From assembly GCA_019358975.1 (NCBI GenBank), contig JAHHIL010000009.1, forward strand, positions 60,652-124,651: a stretch of DNA of 64,000 bases, given 5' to 3'. Source of the stretch: Trichocoleus desertorum ATA4-8-CV12. Lineage in GTDB: Bacteria; Cyanobacteriota; Cyanobacteriia; FACHB-46. Shown one piece after another: positions 1 through 8,002 of the stretch; position 1 is the stretch's first letter; every line of letters starts with the position of its first letter. The notes under the pieces are model-generated. The model was not told where the DNA came from. It worked only from the letters and a program-made list of their open reading frames with translations, and did no database searches. A program made the translations under genes and the position numbers.

Positions 1-40
1 TCGATGCCATGACGAGCGACTGCATTGGGGGGCTAGAGTT

Positions 41-1681
41 GTGCATCAGTGGTTACTGCCAAGCTTAAGTGAAGTATTAGCCCAGGGCACCCCAAACGGA
101 GCCACTAATGGTGCTGCATCGGCTGTTGAAACAAACACAAGCCATGTGTCGATCGCGCGGCAACGAGTGCGGGCCGAACGGGAGTGGTGGGGAGCGATCG
201 CGGCCCTTAACGTTTTATTGGAAGTGACCTTGCCAGAATGGGCAGAACCCGTAGCAACGGCTCAGTTTTCGTGCAAGCAGCGTTCCACTCTCAAAGCCAA
301 GCAAGGATTAATTCTCGCGGGGCCATCCTGTATCTTGACGCAACCCAGCCTCAATGCCTGTCTAGCGTCTTGGGTGTTCACACCTAAAGCTTTAGATGCC
401 TTTGCTTGGATGCCTTTTCAACTGCCACCCGCCTCATCAAGTAAAGAGCTAAGTAAAGAGGTATCTGAGGTTCCGGAAACCACCCCTGCCTTGCCTGTGT
501 TGCCTGGTGATCCTTTGGCGACAGAACAATTTTGTTTGGTTTTAACCTCAGCGTTTAGCTTAGTGATGGTGTTGGGGGAGAAGGCAACGGGGGAACCCGC
601 TTTCAGTTTTTCTTTTGACCCAGAGGCGGTGCAAAGTGCTTGGCGATCGCTACGGCCCCGTGCTTTACTTACCAGCCCTCACCAAGTGGAACGCTTAGAT
701 GCTTTGGTAGCTCAGTTTGCGCCCACAGCCCCGGATTACAAAACGGTGATGCAGTTTAGTCGGCTGCTGCTGCAACATTTACCAGACCCGATCGATTTAG
801 AGGCGGAAGCTTTAGATTCCTCCCGTCTAGATACTCACACCTTTAAATCGGAGACAGGTCATTTGGTTGTAGAGCCATTTCCTGAGTTGGCAATGGCCAG
901 CGCTACAACTAAAGCGATGCCTTCAGAGGCTCATGCTCCTGCTGACACGATGGCCGAGCCGAAGAGTAATTTGGATGTGGAGTTGTTGCAGGCGATCGCT
1001 CATGAAGTACGGACGCCGCTGACAACAATCCGCACTTTGACTCGCTTATTGCTGAAGCGCAAAGACTTAGCGCCTGAGGTACTAAAGCGGTTAGAAATTA
1101 TCGATCGCGAGTGTAACGAACAAATCGATCGCTTTGGCTTGATTTTCCGAGCAGTTGAGTTGGAAACGTCGGCGGTGAAGCGTCCGCCAGTGGCTTTGGC
1201 TTCGACTTCGATTGACCAGGTGTTGCAGCAAAGTATTCCACGTTGGGAAAAGCAAGCGAGTTTGCGGAATCTGACGCTGAAGGTGTTGCTGCCTCAGAAA
1301 ATGCCGATGGTGGTGAGTGATCCAACGATGCTGGATCAAGCTCTGACCAGTTTAATTGAGCGGTTTACTCGGAATTTGCCCAGTGGTAGCCATATTCAGG
1401 TGCAGGTGATGTTGGCGGGGAGCCAGTTGAAGCTACAGTTGCAGTCTGAGTTGCAACCGCAGGCTGACCCATCCACTCATACGAGCCATTCGGCGCGATC
1501 GGCTTTGAAGTCGATTGGACAGTTACTGATGTTTCAGCCTGAGACGGGTAGCTTAAGTTTGAGTTTGGGTGTGACGAAGAATTTGTTTCAAGCTTTGGGG
1601 GGCAAGTTGATTGTGCGAGAGAAGCCTCAGCAAGGGGAGGTAATGACGATTTTCTTGCCTTTGGAAGTGAGTCATTTGTAG
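41..1681 (+). CDS. Histidine-kinase-like protein with degenerate ATPase domain
   Basis: Two-component sensor-like protein. The first ~300 residues match no domain I can name. A dimerisation/phosphoacceptor (HisKA) segment follows, with an intact H-box AIAHEVRTPLT (H321). The C-terminal third has the length of an HATPase domain but has lost its boxes. The N-box Asn is replaced (LTSLIERFTR, ~434-444), no DxGxG is present, and the GxGLGL box reads GSLSLSL. It can therefore probably be phosphorylated but not bind ATP normally. It starts at a GTG. The frame stays open to the window edge, so the true start may lie upstream. It is convergent with another kinase whose defect is the opposite one. Fold family sure; loss of activity inferred. 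Confidence 0.85.
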   Translation: MHQWLLPSLSEVLAQGTPNGATNGAASAVETNTSHVSIARQRVRAEREWWGAIAALNVLLEVTLPEWAEPVATAQFSCKQRSTLKAKQGLILAGPSCILTQPSLNACLASWVFTPKALDAFAWMPFQLPPASSSKELSKEVSEVPETTPALPVLPGDPLATEQFCLVLTSAFSLVMVLGEKATGEPAFSFSFDPEAVQSAWRSLRPRALLTSPHQVERLDALVAQFAPTAPDYKTVMQFSRLLLQHLPDPIDLEAEALDSSRLDTHTFKSETGHLVVEPFPELAMASATTKAMPSEAHAPADTMAEPKSNLDVELLQAIAHEVRTPLTTIRTLTRLLLKRKDLAPEVLKRLEIIDRECNEQIDRFGLIFRAVELETSAVKRPPVALASTSIDQVLQQSIPRWEKQASLRNLTLKVLLPQKMPMVVSDPTMLDQALTSLIERFTRNLPSGSHIQVQVMLAGSQLKLQLQSELQPQADPSTHTSHSARSALKSIGQLLMFQPETGSLSLSLGVTKNLFQALGGKLIVREKPQQGEVMTIFLPLEVSHL

Positions 1682-1700
1682 GTGATTCCCAGCTTGGAAT

Positions 1701-1802
1701 CCGAGCCTTGGGGGCACTCGCCCCCAAACCCCCGCTGAGGGACGGTTGCGTCCCCCAGACCCCCTCCAAACGAAGCTGAGTATGGGTGTTTCGAGCCTTG
1801 GG
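1701..1802. repeat. Dispersed palindromic repeat, copy A
   Basis: About 100 bases that recur with roughly 85% identity at 5708-5809 in the same orientation. The unit holds two short hairpins, GGGGGC-actc-GCCCCC and GGACG-gttg-CGTCC, and a C-rich tail. A pyrimidine-rich heptamer tract follows in both copies. It lies between two convergent kinase genes. It resembles a non-coding cyanobacterial REP/MITE-like family; the mobilising enzyme is not visible. Confidence 0.8.
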
Positions 1803-1846
1803 TTTTGGTAGCTTTTGGTGATTAGCTATTGGCTTTTGGTTCGCAA

Positions 1847-1922
1847 CTCCTCACTCCTCACTCCTCTCTCTTCACTTCCGGACTCCTCTTTCATCCCTCA
1901 TCCCTCATCCTTCCTCCCTCCA
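1847..1922. repeat. Pyrimidine-rich short tandem repeats (STRR-like)
   Basis: Low-complexity run of actcctc and tcatccc/t units, heptamers in part. It follows repeat copy A and runs into the 3' end of the next minus-strand gene. A sister tract follows copy B at 5831-5943. Typical of cyanobacterial intergenic heptamer repeats; no coding role seen. Confidence 0.65.
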
Positions 1923-3510
1923 CAGGTGCTCTATAAATCGGCAAAAGAACATTAAAGGTGGAGCCTTCGCTGAGTTTGCTTTTGACTGAGACGGAACCGC
2001 CGCAACGGAGGAGGATTTGTTGGACGATGGTGAGGCCTAAGCCTGCGCCGCCGGGATCTTCTCCAGCGACGTGACGGGCGCGGTAGAAGCGATCGAAAAT
2101 TTTGGGAACTTCGCTGGCGGGGATGCCGATACCTGTGTCGCGGAATTCTAGCTGGATGTAGTCTCCCTGCTGTTTGGCTCGAACCCAAACTTGGCCTGCT
2201 TTGGGGGTGAATTTGATGCCGTTGTGGAGCAGGTTAATCACAATTTGTTTGAGCCAAGCGCTGAGGCAGGAGACGGGGGGCAATTCTTCTGGCACGGTGT
2301 AGGCTAGCATGATGCCTTTTTCTTGGGCTAGGGGCTGATAGGTGCTGACGACTCCGGGCACAATTTCGGCGAGCGAGACGGATTGCATGGTGGAGTTTTC
2401 GATCTCGCGATCGAGTTGCACTAAGTCGAGCAGGCTGGCAATTAAGGAGCCTTGGCGATCGCATTCTGTACCCAGGACTTGCATGTAGCGTTGTCTTTGG
2501 GCTGGCTTGAGGCTGGGGGAGTTGAGCAGGGTTAGGGCGGTTTTCATGTTGGTCAGGGGGGTGCGTAGTTCCTGACCGACGGTGCTAAGAAATTCGTCTT
2601 TGAGCCGCAAGGCGTTAAGCAATTCTTCGTTTTGGACTTGTAGCGCTTCAGCAAGTTCGGCTTGCTTGCGGTAGATTGTGGAGCGATGCCAAATTTCTTC
2701 TTGGCGTTGGACTTGTTTGGTGAGGAAACGGCTGAATAGATTGGGGTCTGCTGGCTGAGCGAGTCCTTGCTGCAAGAGTTGGTCCCAGCTACCGACTAGT
2801 TGAGAGGCGGCGATCGCGGACTCGGAATGCAGAGTTTGAGTCGCGGTCACGGCTTGCTTAATGCCTGCAAAAACTTGTTGCAGGGTGGTTGGGTTAAAGG
2901 AGCAACAGGCTAGGAGGGGTTGTTTTTTCTCTAAGCCCTCTTCTTCTCCAGTTGCTTTTTCGGCAGCTTTAGTTTTAGCGGTAGGGTTAGCTGCTGTGTC
3001 TGCTTTACCGGACCTCAAGGATCGAGGCCGATGAGCCAAGACTAGACCCGAAAATTGGGGGGATAGAAAAAATAAGAAATATTCTCGTTTTAGCTGACTT
3101 TCGGCGGCTAGCTGAAAGGTAACCAAGGCCGAAGACGAGTGGGAAACAGCAGAAAAATCTGCGACTTCCTCAGCATTTCTCAGCAAGTCTTGGTTAGGAT
3201 ATGCTTCCCCCTGCCCATTGGCGATCGCAGAAGTGGCACTCAGAGCTTCATCTTTAGAAGTTTTGAAGAGATATAGGGTGTGGGGTACCTGAGCGAATTC
3301 GCAATAGCGCTTAATTTCGGCTTGCCAAACGTCATCACGGGGTAGCTTGATCCAAAGCGTGGCTGGCAATTTCTGCTCGATCAGAACGTCAATCGCAGAA
3401 CTCACAATAGATTTGAGAGTCGCAGGGCTCACTTGCAGAGGGACGGGGGACTCTTCAGACTGGAGGGCAAGTTCGTAGAGTGATACGTCTTGAGTGATAG
3501 ATGAGCTCAT
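1891..3510 (-). CDS. DICT-domain histidine kinase homologue lacking the phosphoacceptor His
   Basis: The N-terminal ~150 residues look like a DICT sensory domain, as found in cyanobacterial sensors. A Lys/Glu-rich linker (~165-198) and a coiled segment follow, then HisKA and HATPase domains. The ATPase looks fully functional: N-box INLLHNGIKF with N431, G1 DTGIGIP (D459), F-box FDRFYR, and G2 GGAGLGLTIV. The H-box reads STVGQELRTPLT. The His is replaced by Gln313, encoded by CAG on the minus strand. I chose the ATG at 3510; a TTG at 3546 would add 12 residues. It could act on another protein's His or simply be a sensor. Family call is firm, the DICT assignment moderate. Confidence 0.85.
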   Translation of the reverse strand: MSSSITQDVSLYELALQSEESPVPLQVSPATLKSIVSSAIDVLIEQKLPATLWIKLPRDDVWQAEIKRYCEFAQVPHTLYLFKTSKDEALSATSAIANGQGEAYPNQDLLRNAEEVADFSAVSHSSSALVTFQLAAESQLKREYFLFFLSPQFSGLVLAHRPRSLRSGKADTAANPTAKTKAAEKATGEEEGLEKKQPLLACCSFNPTTLQQVFAGIKQAVTATQTLHSESAIAASQLVGSWDQLLQQGLAQPADPNLFSRFLTKQVQRQEEIWHRSTIYRKQAELAEALQVQNEELLNALRLKDEFLSTVGQELRTPLTNMKTALTLLNSPSLKPAQRQRYMQVLGTECDRQGSLIASLLDLVQLDREIENSTMQSVSLAEIVPGVVSTYQPLAQEKGIMLAYTVPEELPPVSCLSAWLKQIVINLLHNGIKFTPKAGQVWVRAKQQGDYIQLEFRDTGIGIPASEVPKIFDRFYRARHVAGEDPGGAGLGLTIVQQILLRCGGSVSVKSKLSEGSTFNVLLPIYRAPVEGGRMRDEG

Positions 3511-3680
3511 GGGGTATGAAGAAAGTGACAGCAGCTTAACACCCAACCTAGGTGATTGGACTGAAACCAGGTCTCCTTTCAGATCTACTGACTATTCGCA
3601 AAAATTGCCACCTACTCGCATTCTTTCGCAACATTTCTGAGCGTGGAGCTAAAAATTATGTTAAAGATTGAGCACAACAA

Positions 3681-3708
3681 TGTAGGGGCAAACGGCCATT
3701 CGCCCCCA
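3681..3708. repeat. Short palindromic intergenic repeat (GTAGGGGC type)
   Basis: GGGGC at 3685-3689 pairs with GCCCC at 3702-3706 around a loop containing aacggccatt. This is a commonly seen cyanobacterial intergenic hairpin form. It lies between the upstream end of the DICT kinase and the 3' end of murE. Function unknown. Confidence 0.5.
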
Positions 3709-3773
3709 TAAGAATTCGTCACTCAGGCCAGTTAAGGCGATCGCTCTCAATTGCGATCCTGGAACCTCGGCTT

Positions 3774-5264
3774 TTACCGCAGTTCTAAAGCGGCTCTAGC
3801 TTGTTCGCGATCGTCAAAGTGAATTTTCTCGGTGCCTAAGATTTGGTAATCTTCGTGGCCTTTACCTGCAATTAGCACCCCATCTCCAGGTTTGGCTTCC
3901 AGAATGGCAGTACGAATAGCTTCGGCGCGATCGCAAATAACCAGAGGCTTAACGGTTTCTGGAATCCCAGCCAGAATGTCTTGCAAAATCCGCTCTGGAT
4001 CTTCAGTCCGGGGGTTGTCGGAGGTGACGATGGCGAGATCTGCGAGATCTGCGGCAATTTTGCCCATTTGAGGCCGTTTGGTGCGATCGCGATCGCCACC
4101 ACAACCGAACACGCAAATCATGCGCTCTTTAATAAAGGGCCGAGCGGCTTTAAGTAAGTTCTCTAAGCTGTCTGGGGTGTGAGCATAGTCCACGATCACG
4201 CTAATGTCTTGCTTAGCGTTGATTTGGACTCGCTCCATCCGTCCGGGCACCCCGGAGAACTGGGGTAGAGCATTGACAAGGGTGGGTAAGTCTAGACCCA
4301 GATGAAGCGCCGTACCAACCGCAGCGAGTAAATTGGCTAAGTTAAATTGACCGACTAAAGGCGATCGGAAGGCGATCGCTCCTTTGGGAGTGTGCAGTGT
4401 ACCGCTGACTCCGTTCGATTCGTACGTGAGGTCACTTGTCCAAAGGTCAGCATTGGGGTCTTGGGTGCTGTAACTCCACACTTGCTCTGCTGGTAGCTGA
4501 TCGATTAAGCGCCGCCCGTAAGCATCATCTTGATTGATAATGGCTCGGCCCTTCAGGTAGCCAGGGCTAAATAGAAGGGCTTTAGCGGCGAAGTAATCTT
4601 CTAAGTCGCGGTGGTAGTCTAAGTGGTCTTGGGTGAGATTGGTGAAGACGGCGACTTCAAATCCACAACCTAGGACTCGACCTTGAGCCAGTGCATGAGA
4701 GCTGACTTCCATCACGCCATATTCAGAGCCTGCTGCCACTGCTGCTGCTAGGTTTTGTTGCAAATCAACAGCAAATGGGGTGGTATGAGCTGCGGTTTTT
4801 TGATAACCAGGCCAGCGAGCATAGAGGGTGCCGAATAAGGCCGTGGAGGAAGTGGCTTGATTGAGTAGAAATTCGATCAGATGGGTAGTGGTGGTTTTGC
4901 CGTTGGTTCCTGTGACACCGACTAGCTGTAGTTTTTGGGCAGGGTAGTCGTAGAAGGCGGCGGCTACCTGGGCACAAGCTTGTACCATATCGGCAGCAGG
5001 AATCACACAAGCATCTTCCGCTTCAGTGTGGGATCGTTTTTGGGCGGCAGTGGATGAAACCAAGGCTGCTACGGCACCAGAGGCGATCGCGCTGGGCCAA
5101 AATTCACCACCATCGACGCGGGTTCCGGGCATACCAATAAATAAATCTCCGGGTTGGCAAGCGAGAGAGTTGGTGGTTAACCCTTTCACTTCGAATTCCA
5201 AGGCGGAATGACTAGACGGTTGGGTAACGCTTGGTACTGCTGCTAGTAATTCTCGTAGTTTCAT
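3774..5264 (-). CDS. murE: UDP-MurNAc-tripeptide synthetase (meso-DAP adding)
   Basis: Cytoplasmic Mur ligase that adds meso-diaminopimelate to UDP-MurNAc-L-Ala-D-Glu in peptidoglycan synthesis. The 496 residues are the normal length. Visible features are the ATP loop GVTGTNGKTTTT (116-127), the carbamylated Lys of the Mur family (K228 in FAAKALLF), and DNPR at 416-419, which marks specificity for meso-DAP over Lys. The ATG start lies 31 bases after a glutaredoxin-like gene, so the two are probably cotranscribed. asd and dapA, which supply the DAP pathway, are in the same window near 37-39 kb. Confidence 0.97.
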   Translation of the reverse strand: MKLRELLAAVPSVTQPSSHSALEFEVKGLTTNSLACQPGDLFIGMPGTRVDGGEFWPSAIASGAVAALVSSTAAQKRSHTEAEDACVIPAADMVQACAQVAAAFYDYPAQKLQLVGVTGTNGKTTTTHLIEFLLNQATSSTALFGTLYARWPGYQKTAAHTTPFAVDLQQNLAAAVAAGSEYGVMEVSSHALAQGRVLGCGFEVAVFTNLTQDHLDYHRDLEDYFAAKALLFSPGYLKGRAIINQDDAYGRRLIDQLPAEQVWSYSTQDPNADLWTSDLTYESNGVSGTLHTPKGAIAFRSPLVGQFNLANLLAAVGTALHLGLDLPTLVNALPQFSGVPGRMERVQINAKQDISVIVDYAHTPDSLENLLKAARPFIKERMICVFGCGGDRDRTKRPQMGKIAADLADLAIVTSDNPRTEDPERILQDILAGIPETVKPLVICDRAEAIRTAILEAKPGDGVLIAGKGHEDYQILGTEKIHFDDREQARAALELR

Positions 5265-5295
5265 GTCAGCAACTCCTCACATGCTCATCCTGGGC

Positions 5296-5580
5296 CTATT
5301 TTGACTGATCTGCTAACCAATATTTCTGTAGCATTTGTTCCAACTGGGTGACGCTGGCTCTGGGTGAAGGACGGGGTAATAGTTCTTCTACGGCCCCTGT
5401 GGGCTGGGGATTAACTCGCAAAAGGACAGGGATTTCGTACTGGTAAGCCTGAAACCAATCGTTACGGGTGGTAATGTCGCGAATTTCTAGGTCAATCTTT
5501 AAGTTTTGAATTTGAGCTAGCTTTTCCTGTAATCCTTCGCATAGGTGGCAACCAGGTTTACTGTACAAAATTAATCGCAT
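5296..5580 (-). CDS. Glutaredoxin-family protein
   Basis: A 94-residue thioredoxin-fold protein. It starts with a beta strand and the redox motif CHLC (residues ~11-14 of KPGCHLCEG). A cis-Pro region follows (YEIPVLLRV). The length suits the glutaredoxin-like DUF836 family. It probably performs thiol-disulfide exchange; partners are unknown. It is the first gene of a two-gene minus-strand unit with murE. The upstream 420 bases contain repeat copy B. Confidence 0.85.
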   Translation of the reverse strand: MRLILYSKPGCHLCEGLQEKLAQIQNLKIDLEIRDITTRNDWFQAYQYEIPVLLRVNPQPTGAVEELLPRPSPRASVTQLEQMLQKYWLADQSK

Positions 5581-5707
5581 GCTTTGTTTTCTACCTTGGC
5601 CCCTGCAAAATCTGTTTTGTTTATCCGCTATGAAGCTTATTTTTTCAGGAAAGTTTCGTTATATCCAGCGATTTGGCAATTTCTTGTGTGCAGTTTTTAG
5701 TTGAAGC

Positions 5708-5809
5708 CCGAACCTTGGGGGCACTCGCCCCCAAACCCCCGCTGAAGGACGGCTGCGTCCTCCAGACCTCCTCCAGACGAGTTTAACTACAGGTGTTTCG
5801 ATACCTGGG
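5708..5809. repeat. Dispersed palindromic repeat, copy B
   Basis: Second copy of the 1701-1802 repeat, same strand, with the hairpins GGGGGC-actc-GCCCCC and GGACG-gctg-CGTCC conserved. It ends in the shared segment ggtgtttcga. It lies between the divergent glutaredoxin-like and sbcD-like genes, whereas copy A lies between convergent genes. Position relative to gene ends is therefore not conserved. Confidence 0.8.
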
Positions 5810-5830
5810 CCGTTACTTCTTCACTGCTGA

Positions 5831-5943
5831 CTGCTGGCTCCTGGCTTTTCTCTTCTCCCCTTTCCCCTTTCCCCTCACTCCTCTTCCCCCACCTTTCCTC
5901 CCTCATCCTTCATCCTTCCTCCCTCATCCCTCATCCTTTCCCC
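5831..5943. repeat. Pyrimidine-rich short tandem repeats (STRR-like)
   Basis: Run of cccttt/ccctcat/tcatcct units just 3' of repeat copy B and about 60 bases before the sbcD-like start. It matches the layout after copy A. The open frame through it (5793-5999) is compositional. I see no gene between 5581 and 6000. Confidence 0.65.
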
Positions 5944-6000
5944 TAGTCGATGCTAAGTTGTTGTATACCCAGTCGATTCGTTGTGCCCGGATGAACTGAA

Positions 6001-7308
6001 GTGGCAATTAAAATTCTGCATCTTTCTGATATTCACATGGGTAGTGGGTTTTCCCACGGACGGGTTAATCCAGAAACGGGGTTGAATACTCGCCTGGAAG
6101 ATTTTGTGGCGACGTTGGGGCGTTGTATTGATCGGGCGATCGCGGAGCCTGTGGATTTGCTGCTGTTTGGTGGAGATGCGTTTCCAGATGCGACACCGCC
6201 GCCGATTGTGCAAGAGGTGTTTGCGACTCAGTTTCGCCGTTTGGTGGACGCTCAAATTCCGACGGTGTTGCTGGTGGGCAACCATGATCAGCATTCCCAG
6301 GGGCAGGGTGGAGCCAGTTTGTGCATTTACCGGACGCTGGGGGTGCCTGGGTTTGTGGTGGGCGATCGCTTGGAAACTCACCTAATTTCTACTCGTAATG
6401 GCCCGATTCAGGTGGTGACTTTGCCTTGGCTGACACGCTCAACGTTGTTGACCCGCCCAGAGACGGAAGGGCTGTCGATGGCGGAGGTGAATCAGTTGTT
6501 GATCGATCGCCTGCGGGTGGCGTTAGAAGGGGAAGTACGCCGTCTTGATCCGGAGGTACCCACTGTGCTCTTGGGTCACTTGATGGTGGATACTGCTTTC
6601 TTTGGGGCGGAGCGGTTTCTCGCGGTGGGGAAGGGGTTTACAATTCCACTGGCGTTGTTGGCGCGGCCTTGCTTTGACTATGTAGCGCTGGGGCATGTGC
6701 ATCGGCATCAAATCCTGTGTCATGAGCCGCCTGTGGTCTATCCCGGCAGTATTGAGCGGGTAGATTTCAGTGAGGAAAAGGAAGATAAGGGTTTTGTGTT
6801 GGCTGAGGTGGAGCGAGGAGCGACGAAGCTGGAGTTTTGTGCCTTGCCTGTACGAGCATTTCGCACGATTGAAGTGAATGTTTCGGAGGCGGAAGACCCC
6901 CAAGCAAAGCTACTAAAGGCACTGAAGCCAGAGTTAGTGGCGAATGCTGTGGTGCGGTTGATCTATCAAATTCGCTCTGAGCAACTAGACGAGATTGACA
7001 ATGCGCCTTTGCATGCCGCTCTGCACAGTGCCCACAGTTATACGATTCAGCCAGAACTAGTCAGCCAGTTGGCTCGCCCTCGTTTACCAGAATTAGGAGT
7101 TGGCAGCAGCATCGATCCTTTAGCGGCTCTGAAAACTTACTTGGCCAATCGGGAAGATTTGCAAGATATTCAGAGCGATCTGCTGCAAGGGGCCCAAAGC
7201 TTACTAAACACTGACGAGGAAAAGTGGCTTGACGAACAGCCTGCGATCGCTAACCATTCAGGTTCCAGCCGAGCCCTAGATGGAGAAACCCAATTGCGCC
7301 TCCTTTGA
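6001..7308 (+). CDS. sbcD: SbcD/Mre11-like DNA repair nuclease
   Basis: Calcineurin-like metallophosphoesterase of the SbcD/Mre11 type, 435 residues. Metal-binding motifs appear in order: LSDIHMG (D10, H12), FGGDAFPD (D59), GNHDQ (N94-H95-D96), GHLMVD and GHVHRHQ. In bacteria SbcD works with the SMC-like ATPase SbcC on hairpins and DNA ends. No sbcC is adjacent, so it is an orphan here. The GTG start is chosen because the conserved MAIKILHLSD segment begins there; no clear Shine-Dalgarno is seen. The C-terminal ~120 residues are the less conserved capping region. Confidence 0.88.
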   Translation: MAIKILHLSDIHMGSGFSHGRVNPETGLNTRLEDFVATLGRCIDRAIAEPVDLLLFGGDAFPDATPPPIVQEVFATQFRRLVDAQIPTVLLVGNHDQHSQGQGGASLCIYRTLGVPGFVVGDRLETHLISTRNGPIQVVTLPWLTRSTLLTRPETEGLSMAEVNQLLIDRLRVALEGEVRRLDPEVPTVLLGHLMVDTAFFGAERFLAVGKGFTIPLALLARPCFDYVALGHVHRHQILCHEPPVVYPGSIERVDFSEEKEDKGFVLAEVERGATKLEFCALPVRAFRTIEVNVSEAEDPQAKLLKALKPELVANAVVRLIYQIRSEQLDEIDNAPLHAALHSAHSYTIQPELVSQLARPRLPELGVGSSIDPLAALKTYLANREDLQDIQSDLLQGAQSLLNTDEEKWLDEQPAIANHSGSSRALDGETQLRLL

Positions 7309-7522
7309 GCCAAGCTTAGTAAAAATGCTTGTGGCTTGCGCAGGCTCAGTTCTCATGGCCGTAGGCTTCAGTCTATGAGAGTTCAAATGATTGCAGCGTT
7401 GAGAACCAAGCGGAAATAATTTTGCAGCCAATGGGCATGATGTGTCTTAAAGTGCGGCATCCTGCTAATGGGAGCAACCACAGAGATCCACTCATTTCTG
7501 CAATTTTTCTATCGCTAAACCT

Positions 7523-7963
7523 ATGGTTAAACTTTTACCCAGTGTTTTACTCGCGCCAGCTTTAATGACTGCAACGCTGCTTCTTAGCCAGACTCAGGCC
7601 GTTACTCCTGTTTGGGCGGGCACCTGTGCTTCTCGGTGTGGTCCTAAGCCAATCCAGTTCACTCCAGGACAACGAATTAGCGTGGAAGTGGTCAATCAGA
7701 CTGCGAGTTTAGTGCAGTTTCAAAAAATCTTTGGGACTGATCCGGTACCCATGCGGCCTGGACAGGAACTGAGGTTTTCTCAAGGTGGGGGTACAGAACC
7801 GAATATTTCTGTATTCTTCTGGGACGAAACGGCGCTGCCTCTACAAGCTAGAATTTCTCAACCGAATCCTAAAACACTCAGAATTGAAATTCGGCCCGGA
7901 GGCAGACCCCCTGGCGATCGCTCTGTTTATTTGTTAAATGATGGTCGTGTTGCCATCTTTTAG
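7523..7963 (+). CDS. Secreted protein of unknown function
   Basis: 146 residues with a clear signal peptide (hydrophobic ~1-25, cleavage expected after QTQAVTPVWAG-like sequence near 30-32). The mature part opens with two Cys (TCASRC) that could form a disulfide. The remainder is predicted beta-rich, with a repeated PGQ/RPGQ pattern. I do not recognise the family beyond cyanobacterial-looking. It sits 39 bases upstream of recJ on the same strand and could be cotranscribed. Confidence 0.75.
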   Translation: MVKLLPSVLLAPALMTATLLLSQTQAVTPVWAGTCASRCGPKPIQFTPGQRISVEVVNQTASLVQFQKIFGTDPVPMRPGQELRFSQGGGTEPNISVFFWDETALPLQARISQPNPKTLRIEIRPGGRPPGDRSVYLLNDGRVAIF

Positions 7964-8002
7964 CTAGTACAATCGGCTGAGCGTATTTGAACTGAAACAT
8001 TT

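Noticed and set aside
1365..1769. 134-codon antisense frame over the end of the first kinase
   Set aside because: Crosses repeat copy A and is the shadow of a real gene.
5793..5999. 68-codon frame before sbcD
   Set aside because: Runs through the repeat and pyrimidine tract; a composition artefact.
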